A DNA stretch of 64,000 bases, taken from the NCBI GenBank assembly GCA_014529385.2, contig CM043950.1:71708435-71772434 (forward strand), given 5' to 3'. Shown piece by piece: positions 48,600 to 58,568 of this stretch (positions are counted from its first letter, which is position 1; the number at the start of each line of letters is the position of its first letter). The notes below the pieces were generated by a model. That model was not told where the DNA came from. It was given only the letters and a program-made list of their open reading frames with translations, and searched no databases. The DNA comes from Adiantum capillus-veneris. Taxonomy: Eukaryota > Streptophyta > Polypodiopsida > Polypodiales > Pteridaceae. The translations under genes were made by a program, and so were the position numbers.

Positions 48600-49018
48600 G
48601 GATTGTGCATTTATAATTTCAAAACACTAATCTCGAGAAAAAAAAACTAATCTCCGGATCCCAAAATTAGTTTAACGATCGACTGCTAAAATCAAACGAT
48701 AGCCCTAATTTGAACATGGGTCATTGATCCCATGATTTGCATCCTAGGGCAGGAACACCTTGAGTCAGATAGTGACGTTCCCGCAAGATTTACCTTTTCA
48801 CACATTAAAAGGGCTAGGTCGCATGCACAATGCTCTCTTGCCTTTCTCATGATCAAAAATCGGATATGTCATGAAGTGCGATAAATGCATTCATTTGACT
48901 TTCCACAAGCAATTCTCCTGCTGTGAAAACAATAGGCTTTTGAGCTGCAGTGCAAATGAGAAGCATCCTGCGCTAAAGATAACAAAAGTGCATGTTGTTT
49001 CATGTTGATGTAGACATT

Positions 49019-49061
<43 letters not shown>

Positions 49062-49710
49062 TGTGCAACCTGACCAAGCATGCAGGAGGACCACAAGCCC
49101 ATGGGACCTAGCCCTAAAGCTCAATTAAAAGCTTCACCTCATTAAGCGCTCGACTCTCAACTCCCTATCTCTAAGCTCTAACCCTTGATTCTCACTTCAT
49201 GCGCATATAATTAAATAGCAAATGCATACCTAACAAAGAGAGACAAACATTGTGGTTGGGCATCATAGTGCGTTCAATAGTGATGGGCTCATGCAATAAA
49301 TACTGTGGTTGGGTGATATAGTTCATGCCATAGAGACGGGCTCATGCACATGGTAGCGAGAGAGGCGATATGTCAGGTTGGAAGACCATTGAGAAGGCTC
49401 ACGTGACCAAGCTCTTACTTCCACATATTAAGAAAAACAACTACAACATTGCCTTAAGGGTGGGGAAAGAGGCTTCCCATAGTCAACAAGTGATAAAATC
49501 ACAAGGCCTTCCAATGAAAAGAGCACATCAATTTAAGCTAGCTTTACCAAAGATTTTTTGCTGAGCAAAGCTACTCTTGGTGGACAATCAAACCAAGGAC
49601 TCATCAGATGATAAAGCAAGACATTAGTTGGTGTTTGGATGAGTAAAGACCAGCAAGCCACTAAAAGTCTGTCTAATGTAGTTCTACTCTTGCAAATTTT
49701 TTCGCAGGTA
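48600..49710. other. Unassigned DNA; GA tract and short duplication
   Basis: A GA run lies at 49,023-49,059. At about 49,245-49,345 a ~65-bp text containing GTGGTTGGG and GGGCTCATGCA occurs twice. No gene was recognised. Confidence 0.55.
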
Positions 49711-49909
49711 CGCAGGTGCTCGCAAAAGAACCTCTCTCTCTTTCTTTCTCTACCTGTTGCACATCTATGCTAGGTAGCAGCAACCAACGACAAATCAAGG
49801 AAAGAAGGACAGAGAGCCCCCGGGGGGCGGGGGGATATGATGCGGTTGCAGAGGGAGATCACTATGCACTGCAGAAGTCGAACACGATAGAGAGAGAGTT
49901 CCGGGCGGG

Positions 49910-49910
<1 letters not shown>

Positions 49911-49943
<33 letters not shown>
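49911..49943. repeat. G33 homopolymer
   Basis: A run of about 33 G, followed about 150 bp later by (GGGA)n at 50,094-50,122. Such a length is unusual and error-prone in sequencing. The exact count is uncertain. Confidence 0.9.
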
Positions 49944-49944
<1 letters not shown>

Positions 49945-50129
49945 TCACTATCCACTGGAAAGGAACATCATCAAGCTCGCAAGGTAGCCCGAAGTCGATT
50001 TAGATTGCTGATTTTTTGCTTTCTTAAGGGGAATGAGAATCTCACCGAAATGCTCCGAGTTCGTTGATGGGAAAAATAGGAGGTAGTGGTGCATGGAGGG
50101 AGGGAGGGAGGGAGGGAGGGAGAGATGCC

Positions 50130-52599
50130 AAGTGCGAGACGTGGGAGGGCAGACACGGAGAAAGATGTTTCGGTTTGTCAGGCCAAGTAGCAGATTCGTG
50201 TGTTGACTATCATGTTGACGTGTTTGGGGAGTTGTGGGAGGGAGAGGCAGACAAAGGCACTTGACAAGATATCAGTTGTTCTGGGCTACTCTCTCTCTGT
50301 GATGCTGCCCCACGGGCCACGACATTTACGAGCTTCAGGACACCAATAATTACTGCCATGTGATGATGATAAGCTTCATGATGCTGCCTGAACAGGCCCA
50401 CAGTTCACCATATTGTCATCTTCCCTCTTAAGTGACTAAAATCACGCAGTAAGAGAAGGTCACACGTTAAGGATTGGTGGTAGATTCTACAATTAAGAGG
50501 AGAGTCATGGTCCAACACTAGCCCTTCAAATCGAACTTGTACAACGAAAAAAAGCAATCACACTAAGATGCATCAATTACAAAGCCTGGCTGGCTTAAGC
50601 AAAAACATAAATGTACATGCATAATTTCCGAAAGTAAGTTGTATTCCAAGGTCAAAAATTTGACTAATAAGGATCACAAGAACAAATATACATTCAAATA
50701 TATTACAACACTTTAACAAAAGGAATGATGCACTAAAACTGATCCAAGGCCCACGTAAACACCTATTCCGTGCAATCTGCTAGCCTTGTAAAGTGTAATA
50801 AGGCCAAAGAATTTATACCGCTAACCGCTTCCATTATAGTCCTTGTGTAAATCACCCTTCAGCAATAACCTGGCCCTTCACTAGCTTCTGCACCATCCAC
50901 GTACTGTGCAAGATCTACTGACACAAGAAAGTCAACAGAAAGTGTTAACAATCCATGCCTTCATCATTATCGTGCCCAAGCAACTGAATCTATTTTACCA
51001 CGTGCTTGTTTGTACAATTCTAGTCTCTTTGCACAAGCAGCTCGACGTTCCATCACAGCTGGGTCCTCATCTAAAAACATGGCAAGCTGCTTTCCCTGCA
51101 ATAAACAAGCAAGCACTGCATGTTATTTCAGTAAAGGTTGAAATACTCTTCCTCCGGCAAAAGAAAACACAAGTAAGAACCTCTCTTTTTCCAATCTGAG
51201 TGTAGAAATGATTCAGCAGCGAACGCTTGGCCTCTAGAATTTAGCAATGTACAACAGCTTTCGGTATGGAATTCCTCAAAGTTTCACAGACCATCCCAAT
51301 ATATGCCGAAACATTGGAGCCTGACAAAAGGGGTAAATTCATGGATGCTCCCCAAAATGCCTTAAGAAGTGAAGGTTAAGAGTCCCTGGGTCACGAATCT
51401 TGCAGACCTGGGCTTTGAGGTCCTTCCGGTTTGGGGCTTTTGCTTGACGCACAACAACTTGCAGCAAGAGGCATGGGGGTAGCTTGATATCCGCACAAAA
51501 GCAAGCCCAGCAATTGATATCATCCAAAAGATGTGTAGCTCCCGTCAGGCAAGCTCCCATCAGACGCTCTCTAATTTTGCTTGTGGAAGTGTGCGAGCAC
51601 CATGCCAGCAATTGATATCGCCCAAAATAGCTCTTGTCAGGCGAACTCCCGTAAAGCGTCCTCATTTGCTTGTCAGAGTGAAGGAGATGGAGCACCCAGA
51701 GTGTGTAGGATGGCGGGTAAAGGAGCACCCAGAGTGTGTGGTAGTGAAGTTATAGTTGGCTGCCCCGGAATTCAACACCAGGCTCTGCATCATCGCCCAT
51801 GGGATTCGTCATCAAGGAAAAATGCCGCCCTTGGAACATGGAAGAGGGGGGATAGAGAGAGAGAGAGAGAGACCAATCATAGCAATGGGCTCCAAACATA
51901 GAGAGCCAACATAAAACTGCAAAGAATCGATCTGCAACCTATTTTCATGATGACTAGAACGCCCTCCAAGAAACTCGTTATTAAAAAGGAGCTTTTTTTC
52001 TTCAAAAATAAATGTCAATATCTTAATTTATTCATGATCAAATTTCAATCAAAGCTTTTAGAGCTTCTCTCTCCTATGGGGGATTATCCAGTATCATCTC
52101 TCCCTTCTCTCAAGACATGAGTATCATCTCTCCCTTCTCTCAAGACATGTCTATCATTAGATTTACATGATCTTCATTTAAATGAGTGCCCACTATCTTA
52201 TTTCATCGAACGAGCATTTTTTGATAGGCAAAAAAATGCTTGAAAATTCAACTCAACATTTTTCCTATTTTAGTCAGTAAAAAGAGAAGGCATCTCTATA
52301 GCCTTTGCCCTTTGGGTAGGCCAAAAAGAAAAAATTACAAATCAAAACAGGAAAAGGCCATAACCACGCTCTTACTTCCACATAGGTGGTGGAGTTGTTT
52401 TCACTTCAAGTGTCTCTTGGAGATGTACATCTATATGTCTTCCTCATTGACTTTGAGTGGCCCATGCTGAATAGTTGCACCATATTGCCTCGTGGCACAC
52501 CATCATTATTGACACCGTATCCCTCAAAGCCCATGATCCTTCACCTTCCTATGCAGCTATGGACAAAAGGACATTTAAACAAGTGATAAAATAACCATG

Positions 52600-52636
<37 letters not shown>

Positions 52637-53665
52637 ATGATGCTTCAATTGACTCCCAAGTGAATGAAGCTTTTCTACAACACCAATATATTACGGCTTG
52701 GGAGAAATCCGGTGGGTCACGCTTCATACATTACACCACTCATGATGAGGGTCAACTACAAAACCATGTTCTTCGCTGAAAGAGGAAACCGTACTCACAC
52801 TTACATGCTTGAGCATATCTCCTTGTTGACGATACACACTATCACAGCCATTCGGTTGCGGTCCCATTCCCTTCGATACGAGACAGGGCGTTGGGGCAAT
52901 CGAGAAGAGTCAAATCAATTGTGCACATTATGCTCACTACAAGTTCGACAGTCTGAGTACCACACACTACTAGAGTGCTCAGCTTTTGGTCACATCCGAA
53001 CTTGCTTCTCTCACTTTTTGAGCCATGACTTAGACCTACATACTTTTTTCTCCTAGCCACAGTGTGGCCTCTCCATTGCTACTCTCATCACCACAATTTT
53101 GGAGCATCAAAAGTCACTCATCAATCATACACATACTACATCACATGTAACTTTGATCCCATAGGTCATATTTGACCTCCGAGGACGATACAATCTCTCT
53201 CTCTTTCTCTCTCAAGTTGTGAAGTTCAAGTGAAGTTTACGGGTAGCGAAAGTTCAATGCACCATTTACAATTTCTTAATTAAGCAAGGAGAGGTGACAG
53301 AGGCTCTCTCTTCGGGAGGACAGACATGGGTTCTCTCTCTCTCTCTCCCTCTCAAGCTACAAAGTCCACAGCTAGCGAAAATTCAATGCATTAATTGTGG
53401 CTCCATTGCGCTCTAGGAATCCCTAGCAGGAGGAATCAATGATTCCATATCCACCATCCCCTTGACGCCATCGGGCTTGTTGAGGTTGAACCTTGGCCTG
53501 TAAGAGTAAGCTAGGGCTCAGGCACTTGAGAGGTGCAAGCGATGATACTATAATTCCATTATGGATGCACCCGCTTGGACTCCCATACATCTCAAGGCTT
53601 CTTGCACCCAATTGAACTCCCTACAGTCCAATGCTGAAGTAGCACCTCTTAGATTGGATGGCAAA
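50130..53665. other. Unassigned DNA with minor repeats
   Basis: No supported gene. Contains a ~100-bp direct duplication at about 51,485-51,690 (shared AGCAATTGATATC and TTTGCTTGT), a 30-bp tandem duplication near 52,091-52,150, a CT run at 52,600-52,634 and the dispersed repeat at 51,768-51,855. Confidence 0.5.
51768..51855 (+). repeat. Dispersed repeat shared with 62.9 kb
   Basis: Contains AACACCAGGCTCTGCATCAT and CGCCCATGGGATTCGTCATC then AAGGAAAAATGCCGC and TTGGAACATGGAAGA. The same text, with an 11-12-base difference, recurs at 62,893-62,990. Confidence 0.85.
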
Positions 53666-53670
53666 TGAAG

Positions 53671-53675
53671 TACCA
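53671..53675. repeat. Target site duplication TACCA (left)
   Basis: Directly abuts the left LTR and matches 62,182-62,186. Confidence 0.95.
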
Positions 53676-55265
53676 TGTAACATTTAATGGCTTAAAATCT
53701 TATGTGTAGCGGAATTTAGCATGAACATAGTGGGCATTTCATTAGAGTTGATTCCTAATGAGAATTACAAGAGTGCTTGGGTGGAGAGAGCAACAAAAAG
53801 CATAACACCTAGTTAGATAGCATCGACAATACTTTCAAAAGAGAGAGCAATTAAGCTATTGACAACAGTTGAGGACCGGATTTGCATGGAGCCGGTCCCC
53901 CCTCCAAAAGGCTTTGTATTATGGTTTCTCCCATCAAGAGAGACATTGTACAATACAATTCTTTGTGTTCCTTCAAGACTAGCTAGTGCAATGAAGATGG
54001 AAGCTTCATACACCAAGCAAAACACTTAATCAAACACAACTTGAATTATCCCCGTTCTCAGACCCAAGACCTCACACACCTTCGAAGATGGTGAGAGCTA
54101 GCAGGGTATGAGAGTAGATTGAGAGGAAAAAGAAGTAACTTACGAGAAAGAAGTACATCTCCTCACATAATCACTCATATTAGCATAGCTTAGCTTAGTA
54201 ATTAGCTTGGTAGAGAAGATGAGCATGCATTGAAGCTTGGCTCTTGGTTGGATTTGCATCCACATGCAAAGAGAGTGTTGATGTAGGCTTCTATCTCACA
54301 AGCTTGGAGTAGGTGATGAGCTCTCCATTAAAGCTTGGGAGGAGATAGAGTAGTTTCCCTTCACACATGGTCAAGTGTGAGAGTGTGTGTGTCAATGCCA
54401 AGCAAAAATCAGCCCCCTCTCTCTCTTGGGCGAGCCCTAGCTGCTAAATAAGTCTGGCCTTTGCCTCATTGGACCTCCCCGGGTCAAGCCAATAGGAATT
54501 AAGCAGCATAAGTGATAGCCTTTAGACATGTGTCCCCCTTTCCCCTTTTGTGAGAGCTTTAGGTAATTAAATAATTAAACTAAACTCTCATTGGACCCCT
54601 TTGCCTCCTGGCCAATAGGAATCAGGCAAGCCATGGGGCTCCTGAATGCTCATTGGACCCCTTGGGAGACTGCCCAATAGTCTTCTAGGAGACTTAATTC
54701 TCATTGGTTTCTTTTATTAAATGTTTTTAAATTAATTAAACTAGATTTACTCTAGCTTAATTCTCATTGGTCCACTTCAAGGGTCTTCCAATAGGAATTG
54801 GGCACACCTTGTGGGCATCTGGCCTAGGGAGCTGACATGTGTCCCTCATTCCCTTTGTGTAAAGGGAGCCTGTGTGTGTGTGTGTGGCTTTCTCTCTCAT
54901 CCCCTAGCTTTGGGGCTCGCCCCCTCCCATGTAGGGATGTAGAAAGACTTTTAGGGCACACACAAAGCATCCAATTTTCCCTAGGGTTGACCTTTGGACA
55001 CAACCTTTGAATTTTGGAACCTTAGCATTTTGGAAGTCTTAATGGGTTGAACCTTAGGGTCTTTTTGGCCCATTGTTTCACATGGCTCTTTTGCAGATGG
55101 CCCCCCCTTTGGATCCCTATTTTCCCTCCTTTGGATCCCTACTGTGGCCGGTCTGCTAACTTAACCAATATTCTAGCTTTTTCTCCCTTGGCACTTCCCC
55201 ACATTAAATGATCAGTTTAATATGAGAAAATCATTTAGGAGAATTAGATATTGATTATTATGACA
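53676..55265 (-). repeat. 3' LTR of chromovirus (1,590 bp)
   Basis: In element sense it begins TGTCATAATAATC and ends TTAAATGTTACA. It is the longer copy and holds 370 bp (54,095-54,464) that the other LTR lacks. Five CTCATTGG and four CCAATAG words lie at 54,465-54,795. An ORF of 70 codons at 53,813-54,025 is present in both LTRs only because they are copies. Confidence 0.95.
54465..54795. promoter_or_regulatory. Array of ATTGG/CCAAT inverted pairs in LTR
   Basis: CTCATTGG begins at 54,465, 54,587, 54,649, 54,700 and 54,763. CCAATAG begins at 54,489, 54,612, 54,674 and 54,788. Four pairs have 16-18 bp between the two halves, so each can fold as a weak hairpin and presents CCAAT boxes on both strands. 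The set is repeated in the other LTR at about 61,379-61,709. A role as enhancer or NF-Y site is inference. Confidence 0.5.
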
Positions 55266-55278
55266 TTACCTCTCTCTT
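55266..55278 (-). other. Polypurine tract of chromovirus
   Basis: On the minus strand AAGAGAGAGGTAA abuts the start of the 3' LTR. Confidence 0.75.
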
Positions 55279-55622
55279 GAAATCATAGTCGTCCTCGACT
55301 ATGGTGTAGAGAAGATAAAGCATATGCATGAGTCCTTTTCTTAGCGGGTAGAGGATCCCTATGTTACCCTACGACATCATTCCATAATGGATGACTAGTC
55401 CATTTGGCGCTTGAGAGCCTGAGGTTGCCGCAAGCATGTCTGCACATTAGTCCTATCAGTCTTCCATAGTAGAGTGACAAGCTCTACTTGGTGTTTGGGA
55501 GACGTCGTCCCCACAAACTTGATCTAAGCATGCATACTACTTCATTTTTGTGCACAAATAAAGAAAAAGAGAGTCTTATAAGACAAAAATTTTTGTTCAT
55601 TTTTATCATTTTGTACATTTGC

Positions 55623-57245
55623 TTACTCTTGGGAAACATTGTAAGCATTGACAAGGTTTAGGTTATCCTTTAATTGTATGCCTTGCATCCATCTAGCATC
55701 TTCAAAAGGATAATTCTTAAACTTAATAAGATATCGTCTGATAGTCTTACCGCCTCTAAATACCTTGTCTTCATGTCGGAGAATGGACTCGGGCTGCAGC
55801 ACCTCCTCGTGGTCCTCGATCTCCGGTGGGTCTTCAATAGTTGGTTCTTGAGGTGGCTCTCCTTTGTAAGGCTTTAAGAGGCTCACGTGAAAATCATTGT
55901 GTATGAGCCAATGATTGGGCAACTTAAGTTGATAGGCCATCTCATTGATTGGCCTAAGAATCTGGAAGGGACCATAGTACCTTTTTGCTAGTTTAGCATA
56001 GTACTTTTGGTGGCCCGTAGGATTCTTGCCCGTCGTGTGCCTTAATCGAGCCTTGGGAAACTTTAACAAGACCCAATCGTTTTCTTTAAAGGCTTGGGCT
56101 CTTCTGTGCTTGTCAGCAGCAGCCTTTTGCCTTTGCTGTGAGATAGAGATAGCATCCTTAATCTTTTGGAAAGATTCTTGTAGGTCTCGGCTATACTCAT
56201 CTGCAGCGAAGATCTTCCCATGTACCTTAAGTAGCAAGGGACTTTTTGATCTTCCCTCAATTACCTCGAAAGGTGCTTTTCCCGTGGAAGTATGTACAGT
56301 GTTATTGTAAGCATACTCTACTAAGGGTAAGTACTTCTCCCATTGGGATCTTTGATCTACTTCCGTTACATAGGCTTTTAGTAGATCGAGAATGGTTAGG
56401 TTAGCTATTTCACTTTGGCCATCAGTTTGTGGATGATAGGCCGAAGAGAAGTTTAGCCTTGTTCCTAAATTCTCAAAGAGACCCTTCCAGAAATTACTGG
56501 TCATTCTAGGATCTCTATCCGACACTATGGACATTGGCAAGCCATGGTACTTGAAAATTTGTGAAATGAAGAGGGTTGCCATTTGATGGGCTTTGATAGT
56601 CTTTTTGACAGGTATAAAATGAGCTTGTTTACTGAACCTGTCTACTATCGTCCATATTCCCGTATTCCCATGGATAGACTTAGGCAATCCAAAGATAAAA
56701 TCCATGGATATGCTCTCCCACGGTGAATTAGGGATTGGCAAAGGTTGAAGCAATCCAAGTTGCTTCCCTCTATCAAATTTTGTCTTTTGACATACCACAC
56801 ATTTGGAAACATACTCGTGTATGTTCACTTTCATGGTAGGCCAATAGAAATATGTTTCAATTCCCTTTAGGGTAGACTGAATCCCTCTATGCCCCGCATA
56901 TGGGGGAGCATGAGATTCATACATTACTTTCTCACGTAGTGAGTTAGTAACGCATAGTCTATTGCCATAGAGAAGATAACCATCTTGTAAAGTAAATGGT
57001 TCTTCTTTCTTCCCTAATGCAAGGGCTGAAATCACATCTCTAAAATCGGGATCAATAGCATACTCATCTATCATTGAAGATAGATCATTGTGAGTTGCTA
57101 TGGAAACCGCATTCACTCTCGGTCGTCTTGAGAGTGCATCGGCTACTTGATTATGCTTGCCAGCAATGTGAGCAATATGAAAATGAAATTGCGAAAGGAA
57201 ATTTGCCCACCTCATTTGTTTGTCGGAGAGCTTGGTCTGCGTCAT
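55623..57245 (-). pseudogene. Chromovirus pol: RNase H end, integrase, chromodomain
   Basis: An open stretch of 540 codons continues the upstream pol piece in the same frame after an in-frame TGA. It starts at an ATG inside RNase H (HIAGKHNQVADALSRR is the RNase H end). The integrase zinc finger has GHRGIQ and CVVC (residues ~115-150). The catalytic core shows MDFIFGLPKS (first Asp, ~180), VSDRDPRMTSNFW (second Asp) and YHPQTDGQSEIAN (Glu), all intact. A GPFQI-type C-terminal domain follows, then a chromodomain-like end with YLIKFKNYPFEDARW (near residue 510). Chromodomains direct integration to heterochromatin (family knowledge). The integrase looks undamaged, but without the upstream pol it would not be made normally. 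Confidence 0.93.
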
Positions 57246-57272
57246 GAAGTACTTAAGACTTTGGTGATCCGT

Positions 57273-57779
57273 TCACAGAATGAAAGGAGTCCCCAATAAA
57301 TAGTGCTTCCATGAGTCTAAGGCATGTAGAGCTGCAAGGAGTTCTTTTTCGTATATGCCTAGAGCTTGCTCAACAGGGTCGAGCCTTCGACTCTCATAGC
57401 CTATGGCGTGCCCTTCTTGGAGCAGAACAGCCCCAAGGCAATCACCACAAGCATCACATTGGACCTCAAATGGTTTTGAGAGATCCGGTAGTGTAAGCAC
57501 AGGTTGAGAGATAAGCTTTTCTTTTAACTTTTCGAAAGCATTGTTCTCCTTAGCAGACCACGTATACCTAACATTTTTCTTTGTTAGGTCATGTAATGGT
57601 CTCGCAATTTGTGAGAACTTTTCTATGAAGCGTCTATAGTATGCACACATACCTATAAAGCTTCTTAGTTCATGAAGATTCCTTGGTTTAGGCCATCCTT
57701 TTATTACCTCTAATTTGGATGGATCCATTTGGATTCCATCTTGAGAGATAATGTGACCTAAATATTGAATCTCTTGCAA
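57273..57779 (-). pseudogene. Chromovirus pol: RT thumb and RNase H part
   Basis: A 168-codon open piece with QYLGHIISQDGI and MDPSKLEVIKGWPKP (RT thumb/connection), FIGMCAYYRRFI, then RNase H with FEVQCDACGDCLGAVL (first catalytic Asp present) and YEKELLAALHAL (Glu). It is joined upstream to the RT piece by a frame change in a run of five T near 57,826 (element sense) and ends in a TGA at about 57,273-57,275. In the relative at 18.98 kb that position is CAA, so the TGA could come from a CpG-type change of CGA. Confidence 0.92.
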
Positions 57780-57813
57780 GAAAAATTCACTTTTCTTTCG
57801 ATTAACATAAAGT

Positions 57814-58554
57814 TTATTCTCTCTTAAAAACTTGAAATATTACCTGGAGGTGTTGCTTGTGTTCCTCCAATGAATTAGAGTAGATGATAATATCATCAAA
57901 GAACACTCCAGTGAAGGTTCGATGAGGCCTGAACAGCTTCTCCATCAAGCGGTTGAATGTGGCTGGTGCATTAGTCAAGCCAAAAGGCATGACAATGTAT
58001 TCGTAAAGACCAAATGTAGTACGAAATGCGGTCTTTACAATGTCTTGATCAACTATCCTTATTTGATGATAGCCACTTTTTAGGTCAATCCTACTGAAGT
58101 AGGTCGATCCTTGTAGCTTATCAAATAGGTCTTCTACCCGTGGAACGGGAAACCTATTCTTGATAGTGATCCTATTTAGTGCTCTATAGTCGACACACAT
58201 ACGATATGTGCCGTCTTTCTTTTGCACTAATAGCACAGGTGAGCAAAATGGAGATGAGCTAGGCCTAACCATGCCCTTCTCAACTAAGTCATGCACTTGC
58301 CGCATAATCTCCTCTTGTTGAGCTTGAGAAACTCTATAAGGAGGTTTGTTAGGCGGTGAACTTCCTGGAAGAAGTTCAATTGCATGGTCGTCATTACCTC
58401 GTTTAGGAGGTAGCTCACAAGGGATGTCGTCAATAAAAACATCTTGAAACCCCTTGAGAAAATTGGATAACTCTAATTCCTTTTGGTTGCTTTTATTTTC
58501 TTTTGTTAAAGCATTAGGTTCATTTTGAAAATCTTTAACAAAAATCATGTACAC
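57814..58554 (-). pseudogene. Chromovirus pol: reverse transcriptase
   Basis: A 246-codon open piece carries RT motifs in order: VQKKDGTYRMCVDYRALNRI, FPVPRVEDLFDKLQG, FSRIDLKSGYHQIRI (first catalytic Asp), MPFGLTNAPATF and FFDDIIIYS, which holds the two palm Asp. It lies in the -1 frame relative to Gag-PR. The pol frame is open back through the gag stop, so an overlap of at least a few codons exists. It ends early because of the single-base change in a T run. The frame has no ATG near its start (GTG TAC ATG), so translation would depend on Gag. Confidence 0.93.
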
Positions 58555-58568
58555 GGAAATAGAGCTCT

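Noticed and set aside
53813-54025. Identical 70-codon frames at 53,813-54,025 and 61,097-61,309
   Set aside because: Both lie inside the two LTRs, so the match reflects LTR identity. No domain is visible and the orientation and position give no reason to call a gene.
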